Under the pieces are notes generated by a model, which worked only from the letters and a program-made list of their open reading frames with translations, had not been told where the DNA came from and did not search any database. Positions 23,936-32,256 of a stretch of 35,393 nucleotides of DNA are shown one piece after another. Numbering within the stretch: the stretch's first letter is position 1; every line of letters starts with the position of its first letter. Origin of the DNA: JAXDJJ01 sp034665745 (lineage in GTDB: Bacteria > Actinomycetota > CADDZG01 > WHSQ01); NCBI GenBank assembly GCA_034665745.1, contig JAXDJJ010000014.1:1-35393 (forward strand), written 5' to 3'. Position numbers and translations under genes: made by a program.

Positions 23936-24882
23936 TCTCTTAGCTCCTTCCCGGTGAGCTTGATGAAGACGGTCTCGAGGGTCGGCTCGGACACGGAGAG
24001 ATCATTGAGAGCGAATCCACCGACCTCGACGTAGTCGACGAGTTTCGGGATCATCCCGGCCCGGCCTCGCAAGGTGATCAACACCGCGCCATCAAGAACC
24101 TGAGATTCCGAAACCCCCTCGAAGTTCTTCAAATGGCCGGCAAGACCGTCGAGGTCACCTTCGACCGAAACGCGAACCTGGGTGTCGGCCTCCATGGACC
24201 GCTTCAATGCGGCAGGCGTATCGAGGGCGAGGATCTTGCCGTGATCCATGATCGCGACACGGTCGCACAGTCGATCGGCTTCCTCCATGTAGTGCGTGGT
24301 CATGAAGATCGTCTGCCCTGATTCGTGGAGCGACCCGAGGATGTCCCACAGCGCCAACCGGCTCTGGGGATCGAGCCCGGCGGTCGGCTCGTCGAGGAAG
24401 AGCACCTGCGGTCGGTGCAGGATCGATCTGGCGATCATCAAACGCTGGGCCATGCCCCCGGAAAGCTCGTTGACATCGGCGGTGGCACGGTCACGGAGTT
24501 TGAAACGATCCAAGGTCTCTTCGGCTGCGACGCGCGCTTCGCTCGAACGCATGCCGTAGTAGCGACCGTGGAAGAAGAGGTTCTCGAACACCGTCAGGGA
24601 GCGGTCCAACGTGTTCGTCTGCGGGACCACGCCGATCAACTGCTTCACGATCGTGCTGTCGGCGATGACGTCGACACCTGCGATGGACGCCGAACCGCTG
24701 GTGGGGATAACCCGAGACGTCAGCATCCCGACGGTCGTGGTTTTGCCTGCGCCGTTCGGGCCGAGGAGACCGAATATCTCGCCGGACGAAACGCTGAGGT
24801 CCAGCGCATCCACGGCTTTGAGGCCGGTGGGAAAGACCTTGGTTAGGCCCGAGGTGACGATCACTTCGTTGTTATCAGCCAT
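23932..24882 (-). CDS. ABC transporter ATPase (DrrA-like)
   Basis: 316 residues. Walker A GPNGAGKTT is at about 40, the signature LSGGMAQRLMIAR at about 140, Walker B LFLDEPTAGLDP at about 162, and the switch histidine in MTTHYMEEADRL. The C-terminal extension (about 220-316) is the regulatory DrrA-type domain, ending SEPTLETVFIKLTGKELRD. ATG 24882 was chosen over a longer frame whose first 66 residues cross the terminator of the neighbouring gene and do not look like protein. It energises the permease encoded immediately downstream. Confidence 0.9.
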   Translation of the reverse strand: MADNNEVIVTSGLTKVFPTGLKAVDALDLSVSSGEIFGLLGPNGAGKTTTVGMLTSRVIPTSGSASIAGVDVIADSTIVKQLIGVVPQTNTLDRSLTVFENLFFHGRYYGMRSSEARVAAEETLDRFKLRDRATADVNELSGGMAQRLMIARSILHRPQVLFLDEPTAGLDPQSRLALWDILGSLHESGQTIFMTTHYMEEADRLCDRVAIMDHGKILALDTPAALKRSMEADTQVRVSVEGDLDGLAGHLKNFEGVSESQVLDGAVLITLRGRAGMIPKLVDYVEVGGFALNDLSVSEPTLETVFIKLTGKELRD

Positions 24883-24921
24883 CGCATCCGAGCCTAATGG
24901 GCCCCTAGGTGCAGATAGACA

Positions 24922-24953
24922 AAGGGCCCCCGCACCCAGGTGCGGGGGCCCTT
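24922..24953 (-). terminator. Strong hairpin terminator after the CocE-like gene
   Basis: A perfect 14-base stem (AAGGGCCCCCGCAC / GTGCGGGGGCCCTT) with a four-base loop, 18 bases past the stop of the secreted hydrolase. On the minus strand a short TTTGTCTAT tail follows. It separates that gene from the ABC transporter pair. The opposite strand offers CTTGCTTTGCTT and no gene to terminate. Confidence 0.8.
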
Positions 24954-24971
24954 GCTTTGCTTCGGAAGTGC

Positions 24972-26858
24972 TTATTGCGGGAGGTTCAGTGGCGATGCGT
25001 CGACGCAGAAGAAGCCACCCGGCAACGGACACGGTGTCGGACCGTCCGGGATCGCTTGATCGGCCGTCACGTACGGCCACTGGATCCAGCTGCTGTTCGT
25101 GGCGTCGTGGTACACGCTGACCGCCGCCGGCTGGTGGTGCGTCGGCGTGTAGCCCCAGATCTTCTCCAACGTCGGCGGTGTGTGGATCTGGATCAGGATC
25201 TTGTGACCCGGCCGCCAGATGTAGCCCAGCGGAAAGATCTCGACCTTGTAGTTGATGATCTGGTTAGGGACCACCGGTTGCGGGTTCGTGTGTGACATGT
25301 ACGGCTGCACCATGGTCGTGCCGTCGGCCGCGAAGTACGAGCGGTGCCTGTCGACCTTGCGGTGTGACGCCTTCAGCAGTCCTCGCTGAAGGAACGAGAC
25401 ACGTCCATCCGGGAACAGGTCTGACACCGAAACGTAGAAGTCGGCATCGGTCCCGGCGACCGAGGCCGCCAGGTTCATCATGATCGGACCTGCGATCGTC
25501 TTGGTCTCAGTGAACTCCGGGCTCACATACTCGAGCTGATCGGGATATCCACCGCGGGCCGTAGCGATCTCGTTGCCGGAATCGCCCGTGTAGTCGAACC
25601 AGTTCTGCCGTGCGACACCGGATACATAGGTGTCGGGAGCCTCGGCGGTCGTTGGAGCGGTGTCGTTCAGAACGCCACCCGCGTGGAGGTACGACTTCTC
25701 GTAGACGGTGTCGGCGAACGGCCACGCGTCACCCGACTTGGTCGCAGTCGCGTGACCGTCGTCGTCCGTCTCGAAGTAGTTCGTGAACTGGTCGTCCATC
25801 AGACCGGTCGTGTCCGGCATCCCCAACAGGAAGATGTCGAAGAACGCCCAGCGATCGCGTCCGGCGAAGTTGCCGAAGCCGTGGTCCCCGTTCGACGTCA
25901 CGAACTTCTTGGGAACGATCGTCTCCTGCTGACCAGCCGAGTTCGTGATCTCAACCGGCTTGGGATTGATGTGGTTGAACAGCACGACCGAACGCGGTCC
26001 CACCTGCTCGTCCTGCCAGTCTGTCTGCTGGTAGTACGGGATCTTGATGTTGTCCGCGTAGGTGATGGCGGCGTGCGCCGTGTACCAGTCGTCGTCGACC
26101 GCACGCGTGGCGGCGAACAAGGGCTCGTTCTGTGCCTGCGGCATGTCGTAAGGGCTGTAACGCGACGCCTGCAGCTGCGCGCAGATCTCATCCTGCTGGA
26201 ACCCTTCGTAACTGTCCTGTGGCGCGCGGTGCGGACCGGCTGCGTAGGTCCATGCGATCGGGAACAGATAGTTCTGCACCCCACCCGGCATGAAGATGTC
26301 ACGGTAGATGTCGGAGTGAAGGAGGTTCGCGCTGACCGCCTTGAGGTGCGGAGGCTTCGTCGTCGCGACCCAGTAACCGGTCTGTCCCGGGAACGAAGAA
26401 CCGAACTCACCGACGTTGCCGTTCGACCATTCCTGATCGGCGACCCACTCGATGATGTGGTAGCCGTCCCACGCGTGGCGACGGTCGTAGAGATTGAACG
26501 AGCCACCCGAGCATTCGGTCCCGCGCGTCGATGCCTGCACCGACATGTAGTCCCCGCGGGGACCGTCGCCGGACCTGATCAACAGGGCGATGAGCTCGCC
26601 GTCGTCCATGCGGAGGTAGACGTTGGGCATGGGTCGAGAGGCACCCGAGTAGCCCTCCATCGTGAAGATCGTCGGGTGCGGGTCGTCCGGAAGGTTCAGG
26701 CTCTTCAGCTTGTAGCCGTAGTCGGTGGCCTCCCAGAGAGAGTCAGGCCGGAGGACCGGCTCATCGATCACTGGATAGGTCTGAGCCGAAGCGATGGCCG
26801 GCACAAGGCCGGATAGAACAACGACAGCAAGGAACAAGGCATAGAAACGCCGAGACAT
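24972..26858 (-). CDS. Secreted CocE/NonD-family hydrolase
   Basis: 628 residues. Signal peptide (RRFYALFLAVVVLSGLVPAIASA), then an alpha/beta-hydrolase of the X-Pro dipeptidyl-peptidase/CocE family (S15) with the C-terminal jelly-roll domain (about 450-600; FLQRGLLKASHRKVD, WRPGHKILIQIHTPP). The nucleophile is probably Ser155 in EFGSSFPGQTGYW, the acid Asp283 in TDWQDEQVG and the base His326 in SNGDHGFGN. The family hydrolyses esters, amides or acyl-peptides; the substrate is not predictable. A Cys pair near the C-terminus (PCPLPGGFFCVD) may form a disulfide. GGGGGGA lies five bases before ATG 26858. It is the last gene before the A/T-richer island. Confidence 0.85.
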   Translation of the reverse strand: MSRRFYALFLAVVVLSGLVPAIASAQTYPVIDEPVLRPDSLWEATDYGYKLKSLNLPDDPHPTIFTMEGYSGASRPMPNVYLRMDDGELIALLIRSGDGPRGDYMSVQASTRGTECSGGSFNLYDRRHAWDGYHIIEWVADQEWSNGNVGEFGSSFPGQTGYWVATTKPPHLKAVSANLLHSDIYRDIFMPGGVQNYLFPIAWTYAAGPHRAPQDSYEGFQQDEICAQLQASRYSPYDMPQAQNEPLFAATRAVDDDWYTAHAAITYADNIKIPYYQQTDWQDEQVGPRSVVLFNHINPKPVEITNSAGQQETIVPKKFVTSNGDHGFGNFAGRDRWAFFDIFLLGMPDTTGLMDDQFTNYFETDDDGHATATKSGDAWPFADTVYEKSYLHAGGVLNDTAPTTAEAPDTYVSGVARQNWFDYTGDSGNEIATARGGYPDQLEYVSPEFTETKTIAGPIMMNLAASVAGTDADFYVSVSDLFPDGRVSFLQRGLLKASHRKVDRHRSYFAADGTTMVQPYMSHTNPQPVVPNQIINYKVEIFPLGYIWRPGHKILIQIHTPPTLEKIWGYTPTHHQPAAVSVYHDATNSSWIQWPYVTADQAIPDGPTPCPLPGGFFCVDASPLNLPQ

Positions 26859-26930
26859 GGATCCCCCCAGTCAGATGCGGGCCCCTCCCGCGACTGAAGG
26901 CAACTACTCCGAAACCCAGGCTTTACCTCT

Positions 26931-26944
26931 TGTGCATTTGCACA
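26931..26944. repeat. Short palindrome at the island's left edge
   Basis: TGTGCA TT TGCACA, a perfect six-base inverted repeat with a two-base spacer, lies about 50 bases before the favoured start of the island membrane-protein gene. Size and place suit a dimeric repressor site. Short palindromes also arise by chance, so this is only a candidate. Confidence 0.3.
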
Positions 26945-26994
26945 GCTGCCTCAAACGAAGCCCTCGATTCAACAAGTTCCTCTACTCTCTCTTG

Positions 26995-28338
26995 GTGGCA
27001 ACAACATCGTCGCCTCAGGGTTCTGGAGCCGGCCCCGACAGGGTGCGCGGCGGGGTTATTGCAGTCAGGACCCTCGACCGGGAGAGATGGATTCAGAGGC
27101 GCGTTGAGTCCGTCGAATTCCTCGGCGACACCACGGTCCGGCGCAGGGTGAGTGTCGACTTCGAGCCTCCGGATCGATCAAACTGGAAGTTCAAGCCCGA
27201 GGGTGTGGTGCCTCTAGCACTCCTAGAGAAGACTCTGCTCGTTGATTTCGACAGCCGCGATGAGTCAGACACCGTCGTGCCCATCCTTACGAGCGAACAA
27301 AACGGATTCCTGTCTTGGTCGGCATTGGTGTCACTCGCTGACTCTGCTTTGAGACGAAAGGGAGGTGGAGATCTATCCGAGCCAACGATTCAAATCCTAA
27401 GAACTATCGCCACAGGGACCCCTGAGGAGGCAGAAAATGCCCTGTTCGAGATTCTTGAAGCAAGCCTCCAGGATAAAGACAGCGCCACTATGGTCGACAA
27501 TCCACTCTTTGATCAGCTTTCATCTGAACTTGCAGGAAACTTCCTCCTCTTAATCGATTTCGGAGAGCGTCCCGAACACCGACGAGTCATCAAGTTTTCC
27601 TACGTCGAGGAGTTAGAGGACCCGACTCTCATTCGAGGAATCCTCTCCGTACTTGGTTTGCGCCGAGCCGTTGTCCTCTTTGACGTTCCAGCCGTGGGCG
27701 AGTGCCGCAGTTACCACTTTGAATGTCAGGTACCCGACGACCTAGAGATTTCCGAAGCTGCATTATTAGTTGAGGCAGACGACGATTTCAGGACTGGCCG
27801 TTCGGTGATTCGGGGCTCGATGGCGCATATGCATTTCAATGAATCCGTTCCTCCCGAAGCGCAGGGAACCGCATTCGTCTTCTTGAATCGTCGTACATCC
27901 GGTTTCGTCCGACTAGCTTGGATCAGCTCCTTGCTTACAGCAGGTGCACTAACAGTTTTCAATATCAACGTATTGGACCAGTCGGAACTCCCGTCATCAT
28001 CCAACTCAATCCTTCTGGCAATTCCGGGGATTCTTTCGGCGATTGCGACCCGACCAGGAGAGCATCGGTTAGCAACCCGCCTCTTTTTCGGAGCTCGCGT
28101 TGAGGTCGGCATATCCGGCCTTCTTGCGTATTCGGCCGCAATCAGCCTGACCCTAGAAATTGACGCAGTCACGCGAGATGCTCTTTGGGCCGCAATCGTC
28201 GCGGCTGCCTGGGGCACAGCCGCCCTGTTGACGCTGGGAATGGTCGGGATTGACAGGGCGTTGGACCGAGCTTGGGCCGTCATATACGACGTAGGTGGCT
28301 GGATCCAAAGTAAGTTGCGCAGAGCGGAAGGAGAGTGA
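26995..28338 (+). CDS. Island membrane protein of unknown family, four C-terminal helices
   Basis: About 447 residues from GTG 26995. The N-terminal 300 residues are soluble. They include RRVESVEFLGDTTVRRRVSV plus DFEPP, then VPLALLEKTLLVDFDSRDES and VPILTSEQNGFLSW, and later a beta-type segment SYHFECQVPDDLEISEAALL to HMHFNESVPPEAQ. Four helices follow at about 307-325, 337-351, 371-388 and 396-418, ending in a basic tail (SKLRRAEGE). The RRRVSxDF..P / PLxLLxK / DxRDE pattern feels like an actinobacterial hypothetical family, but I cannot name it. The start is uncertain: TTG 26992 or an earlier ATG (26857, overlapping the hydrolase start) are possible, and no clear ribosome site is seen. It is coupled to a tiny basic gene and converges on the CHAT gene, so a membrane effector or anchor role is inferred. 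Confidence 0.7.
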   Translation: MATTSSPQGSGAGPDRVRGGVIAVRTLDRERWIQRRVESVEFLGDTTVRRRVSVDFEPPDRSNWKFKPEGVVPLALLEKTLLVDFDSRDESDTVVPILTSEQNGFLSWSALVSLADSALRRKGGGDLSEPTIQILRTIATGTPEEAENALFEILEASLQDKDSATMVDNPLFDQLSSELAGNFLLLIDFGERPEHRRVIKFSYVEELEDPTLIRGILSVLGLRRAVVLFDVPAVGECRSYHFECQVPDDLEISEAALLVEADDDFRTGRSVIRGSMAHMHFNESVPPEAQGTAFVFLNRRTSGFVRLAWISSLLTAGALTVFNINVLDQSELPSSSNSILLAIPGILSAIATRPGEHRLATRLFFGARVEVGISGLLAYSAAISLTLEIDAVTRDALWAAIVAAAWGTAALLTLGMVGIDRALDRAWAVIYDVGGWIQSKLRRAEGE

Positions 28339-28341
28339 GCC

Positions 28342-28521
28342 ATGGCCAAATGGACAAGGACTAAGGCTTCCTCCGCACGGAAGGGTGCATACCGGGTCAA
28401 ATCCGCTGAGGGCTCTCGACTCAAGACCACCCGATCTGGAGTAGATCGATCAACGCCGTCAAAAAACGACGCTCTTGATCGGCTAGCGGAGGAATACAGA
28501 GAGCCTCCGAGGGGAAGCTAG
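28342..28521 (+). CDS. Small basic protein, 59 residues
   Basis: The frame starts ATG three bases after the stop of the island membrane gene, with AAGGAG nine bases ahead. It reads MAKWTRTKASSARKGAYRVK, continues with SAEGSRLKTTRSGVDRSTPS, and ends KNDALDRLAEEYREPPRGS. The first 40 residues are rich in Lys, Arg, Ser and Thr and probably disordered; the end could form a short acidic helix. The good ribosome site and tight spacing argue that it is real. Function unknown; it may be a substrate, antitoxin-like partner or nucleic-acid binder of the island. Confidence 0.6.
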   Translation: MAKWTRTKASSARKGAYRVKSAEGSRLKTTRSGVDRSTPSKNDALDRLAEEYREPPRGS

Positions 28522-28528
28522 TTCCCTC

Positions 28529-28560
28529 AGTCCCCGCCCTCAATTCAAGGTTCGGGGGCT
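28529..28560. terminator. Possible two-way hairpin between convergent island genes
   Basis: AGTCCCCG and CGGGGGCT form an eight-base stem with one G-U pair and a 16-base loop, ending at the stop codon of the CHAT gene. It lies exactly between the two converging ends. No good T-run follows on either strand, so it is weak as a terminator. Confidence 0.35.
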
Positions 28561-31500
28561 AACTTCCGTTCAAGGCGAACGCTGCCCAGAGACTTCGCCC
28601 TTGAAAGGGTTTCTCCACCCGAATTCTCAGAGTAGTGCGCTCACTGCGCTGCATCCGGTGTGCTCTCAGGAGAGGGTGCGATGCCAGGTAGTTCATTTCC
28701 TCACTAACCGATAGGTCTCGCAACCAGAGCTGGGCGTTCCTCAACGCAGAAGCGACGTCCAAAGGAGAGGTCAACTCTTCATAGAACCTAGCCATCAGCA
28801 AGGATGTCGCGTAGTCGTCGACCGGCCAAAGCGTCGCAACGACTCCCGCGGCTCCGGCCGCCAAGAAGGCCGTTGTTAAGCCAAATACCTCATCGGCCGC
28901 CTCATACTCCTGAAAGATTCCCGTTTGACATGCTGAAAGGACAACGAGTCGCGCCTTAAGGGCGGAAAGATCGACTATTTCAGCAGCCGTCAGAGGTATT
29001 TCATTTGCCAGTGACAATTGAGCGGAAAGAACCTCGGCCCTCATGTCACTCCAGCCATGACACGCGAAGTGGATGTGCGAAGCCTGCGCAATTGCCTGGA
29101 CTACTGCATCCTTCGTCGCCTCCTCCTCCAAGAGCTTCGTAGTCCTACGTTCACCGAATATGTCGGCCACGATTTCAGCTTCGGATTTCGCCCCTGGCAG
29201 CGGATGCGAATGCGGCAACGGGTTACCCACCACAACAAGTGATTTGGCTCTACGATTCTTGGCCCGTTCGTTAGTGGTGACGGCTACCCGAGCTGAGGGC
29301 ACAAAGGACACAGTGACCTCATCAAGGAGGCAACACTCCTCTGCCAATCCATTCCTCCAGGACATGCAATGGAGAGGAAGCAAAGCAATAATTCCTGCGG
29401 CGACAATCGAAACATGGTGGGCACCCCTCATCTTCAATGACTTAGCCAGGGGCTTAAGTAGATTGGGTGCGATCAGCGCGCTCATCTTCTCTATCTCAAG
29501 ATCGAGCTCCCCTGATTCGCCGATCTGTGCCAGCACATACCCGGTCCCGCTTCCCCCAGCACCAGTGCCAAAGAGTGCAACGGCCACTTCGCTCGAAGTG
29601 AGAACGCTGTCAATCACTTCTATTTCAGGAATGGAATCTCGCCATACCAACAGGACGGCCGATCCAGCAGGTGCTGTAACGATGTATGCCAAGGGTCTGC
29701 CGACGTCTGCGGCCGCGGCAATCTCGATCCAGGACGGTCTTTGAAGAAACCTTTCCATTGAAGGAAGTGTCCGAATCTCATCCACAACGGATCGGAGTTC
29801 TTCCGCAACGGGTGCCGCATCGATCAGAACGGCGGAACCTTCTCTAAGGCGCTGGTTTCGGCTGATGTCCTCGAGTCGCCGCCGTAACCCAACATAGTGA
29901 TCGGCTAAGACTGGATCGAGCTTACGCAATGTGGTGACTTCTCGAGATTCGTCATCATCGAGCCAAGCAGACAGTTCAAGTGCACGTCCCGCCTCAATGA
30001 CCTCTAGAGCTTTTTCCGGTTGACTTGCCCGAACCAGGGCGTAGGCGGCCCATCGCCCGATATTCAGGTTTTCTCTCGCTTCCGCCAGACGCCCTTCGCC
30101 CGTCGATCTCGATCGAACGGCTTCTAACGAGGCCTCTGAGGCAATTAGCCAGGTCTCAGCGGATGAATGCCAATTGCCCTGCTCTGCAAAAAGCGCCGCA
30201 AGATGACGAGCAGCCGCTCGGCACTCTCGTGGGGCGATAAGTGGTGTCAAACCTTCCAAGGCAGCTTGAAAAGCCTTGATGGCTTCGTTGACGCGACCCT
30301 CTGCCTCAAGCACTCGGCCGAGTTGTTGCCAAGCCCTGCCGCGCTCGTACGAGGATCCAAACCGCTCCTGATAGTCAAGTGCTTGTTTGGCATGATTCGC
30401 CGCGGAAACTAGATGGCCTGAACGCAATGGTTCGCGTCTCCCCCCCATTTGAAAGAGCAACAATTCATCGCTCGACATATTGTGCCGAGCCCTCGCTTGT
30501 CCCTGAAGGTTTCCGCCCAGACCGAATCCACTCGCGGCTTTTTCGTAGCAGACAATTGCCCTATCCAAGTTGCCAGCTCTTTCACCAGCAATCCGGCGCG
30601 AGTAAGAAAGCCCCAAATTGAGTTGCGTGAACGCCCAGTCCAATGGATCTTTGTCCTTGCTCCTCCATTTCAAGGCTTCCGACAGGTGGCTTATGGCTTC
30701 ATCACTATCGACGTCAGTTCCGAGATTCCTTTCAAGGATGCATAAAGCCAAGTTCGTATGCGCCATAGCCCATGTGCCAGGGTCATTGTCGATTGATACG
30801 AGACTCAATGCCTCTTCCAGCAATGCAATCGCGCGCTCTTGATTAGCAGCAGGGTCGTGCTGGGTGCGAGAAGCGTAAGCAGAGCCTAGGTTGACAAGAA
30901 CTCGCGGCTTCCACTCTGGGTGCGAACCGGTTTCGTTGAGGATTTGAAGGCTGCGGTTAATTAGAGTGATCGCGTCCTCGACTCTTCTTTCATCGCCTAG
31001 GGCCTCGGTTAAGAGAAGGGCATTCCCGACGCTAAAAGAGATTGATCCCTCAAGGTCCAGTAAACCCGCACTGCGAGCAATGGTCACGATCTCTTGCCCA
31101 ATACGAATGATCTCGGAGTAATTGTGCTCATCCACTGCTTGGTTGTGCGACTCCAATAGAACACGTAGTCGACCCTGAACGAATGTGTCACCAAAACTCG
31201 CAATGCCAGCAAGGTACTCTTGCCATCCACCTTCGATATCTCCTTGAATAGCGGCACCTGCTAATGCTTCTTGCATCGACAGCCAAGCCCTCTCTTCATC
31301 ATCCGTGCTTGCGTCATGTCGAGACGCGATTCGGTTCCTTGCCCCTGTCCAGACCTCAATTGGGAACGAATCGACCAAGGCGCGGAAGTCCTCAGGGGTC
31401 TCCACCGAGCGAAGACCGTTAACAGCCAGGCCCTCTTGGCGAAGATGTTGGGAGTCGTCAATTCTTCTCAATAGATCGTTATAGGAACTGGGGAATGAAT

Positions 31501-31936
31501 CAGAGTTGCCCGTGCTATCACGCAGCGTTGCGAGATCCTTCTCGACGTCCCGGGTCACTAGAAACGCGAGAGCTTCGAAGGAAACAAAATAAAGAGGCCC
31601 AGGGATCTCTCGCAGCAACCTACCCAGCGCGTTACGTACTTTTTGGATGACTGGGTCAAACCCCTGAACAGCTTCCTCCTGCGATATGCCTGATTCGTCT
31701 GAGACAGCCAACACGACTGCTGCTAGTTCCGAGGACCTAGTCGCAAGCAGGGGCTTGTGTCTTGGCAATTTGGCTTGACATCGCGGACAAGTAATGGAGG
31801 TCCAAGACGCGTTCGCAAGGTCGTCCCGCAACTCAGGTCGTTCAGCGAGATCGATTGCTAGCCAGATTGTTTCCTTGAATGGCAACCCACAGCTAAGGCA
31901 GGTGGCTTGCTCCTGTGAAGCAACTGATATCGCCAT
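28559..31936 (-). CDS. CpXC-TPR-CHAT protease-like protein
   Basis: 1125 residues in three parts. (1) A CpXC domain (about 10-90) with two zinc knuckles, Cys13/Cys16 and Cys50/Cys53, spaced as in that family. (2) A long helical TPR array (about 230-660), with repeats such as ERAIALLEEALSLV, WAFTQLNLGLSYSRR and GRAWQQLGRVLEAEGRVNEA. (3) A C-terminal CHAT domain (about 750-1125) of the caspase/separase clan. The catalytic pair is intact: His960 in HIHFACHGW and Cys1003 in LVVLSACQTG, followed by GAAGVVATLWPVDD. TPR-CHAT proteins act as regulated proteases in programmed-death and defence systems (type III-E CRISPR is one case). Here there are no Cas genes; the target is unknown and may be the convergent membrane or basic protein. 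Base composition is more A/T-rich than in flanking genes. Confidence 0.9.
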   Translation of the reverse strand: MAISVASQEQATCLSCGLPFKETIWLAIDLAERPELRDDLANASWTSITCPRCQAKLPRHKPLLATRSSELAAVVLAVSDESGISQEEAVQGFDPVIQKVRNALGRLLREIPGPLYFVSFEALAFLVTRDVEKDLATLRDSTGNSDSFPSSYNDLLRRIDDSQHLRQEGLAVNGLRSVETPEDFRALVDSFPIEVWTGARNRIASRHDASTDDEERAWLSMQEALAGAAIQGDIEGGWQEYLAGIASFGDTFVQGRLRVLLESHNQAVDEHNYSEIIRIGQEIVTIARSAGLLDLEGSISFSVGNALLLTEALGDERRVEDAITLINRSLQILNETGSHPEWKPRVLVNLGSAYASRTQHDPAANQERAIALLEEALSLVSIDNDPGTWAMAHTNLALCILERNLGTDVDSDEAISHLSEALKWRSKDKDPLDWAFTQLNLGLSYSRRIAGERAGNLDRAIVCYEKAASGFGLGGNLQGQARARHNMSSDELLLFQMGGRREPLRSGHLVSAANHAKQALDYQERFGSSYERGRAWQQLGRVLEAEGRVNEAIKAFQAALEGLTPLIAPRECRAAARHLAALFAEQGNWHSSAETWLIASEASLEAVRSRSTGEGRLAEARENLNIGRWAAYALVRASQPEKALEVIEAGRALELSAWLDDDESREVTTLRKLDPVLADHYVGLRRRLEDISRNQRLREGSAVLIDAAPVAEELRSVVDEIRTLPSMERFLQRPSWIEIAAAADVGRPLAYIVTAPAGSAVLLVWRDSIPEIEVIDSVLTSSEVAVALFGTGAGGSGTGYVLAQIGESGELDLEIEKMSALIAPNLLKPLAKSLKMRGAHHVSIVAAGIIALLPLHCMSWRNGLAEECCLLDEVTVSFVPSARVAVTTNERAKNRRAKSLVVVGNPLPHSHPLPGAKSEAEIVADIFGERRTTKLLEEEATKDAVVQAIAQASHIHFACHGWSDMRAEVLSAQLSLANEIPLTAAEIVDLSALKARLVVLSACQTGIFQEYEAADEVFGLTTAFLAAGAAGVVATLWPVDDYATSLLMARFYEELTSPLDVASALRNAQLWLRDLSVSEEMNYLASHPLLRAHRMQRSERTTLRIRVEKPFQGRSLWAAFALNGS

Positions 31937-31980
31937 CAGGTCTTGTGGACGTGTGAAATCCTTGAGAAGCCTGGTCGAGG

Positions 31981-32256
31981 CTATTCGCCGTCCGTCACCC
32001 TCCGGATGGGGCCGGTGTCTCCTATCGCTGCGGTTTCGCTCGAGGAGCGACGGATCACACCTTCTGTCTCGGGATCGTGAGCGGCCGGGTCAAAGGTCCT
32101 CGCCTCGGACTCTTCCAGCATGCGCCGCGCCGCTACGCGCGCCGATTCGATGTCGTCGAGGCCCCGTTCGGGCTCGTTGAGGATCTTCTTCGCTAAGGCT
32201 TCGACGCGTTCGTCGGAAACGTCGATCTGATCCGGGTCGGCACCGTGGTCGGCCAC
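31981..32256 (-). CDS. Small acidic protein downstream of korB, unknown
   Basis: 91 residues, no family recognised. An acidic helical N-terminal half (DERVEALAKKILNEPERGLD, then IESARVAARRMLEESEA) is followed by a polar, probably disordered tail. The GTG start shares one base with the korB stop (TAGTG), so it is made with the oxidoreductase. An accessory or stability factor for KorAB is possible. The G/C-rich codons are like those of the kor genes and unlike the island gene 45 bases away, so the island boundary lies between them. Confidence 0.6.
   Translation of the reverse strand: MADHGADPDQIDVSDERVEALAKKILNEPERGLDDIESARVAARRMLEESEARTFDPAAHDPETEGVIRRSSSETAAIGDTGPIRRVTDGE

Noticed and set aside
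25683..26816. 377-codon plus-strand frame opposite the CocE-like gene
   Set aside because: Antisense shadow of a well-supported secreted hydrolase; Arg/Val-rich translation without motifs.
24972..26858. Cocaine-esterase function for the S15-family protein
   Set aside because: The family name comes from one member; motifs support the hydrolase fold but not a particular substrate.
29073..29744. 223-codon plus-strand frame opposite the CHAT domain
   Set aside because: It lies entirely antisense to catalytic CHAT sequence and shows no recognisable features.
28559..31936. Type III-E CRISPR (Craspase) context for the TPR-CHAT protein
   Set aside because: No Cas7-11-like gene, repeat array or other Cas gene is in the window, and the CpXC head differs from that architecture.
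26859..31980. Island as a transposon or prophage
   Set aside because: No integrase, transposase, tRNA boundary, or matching direct repeats could be seen at the edges; only base composition and gene content suggest transfer.
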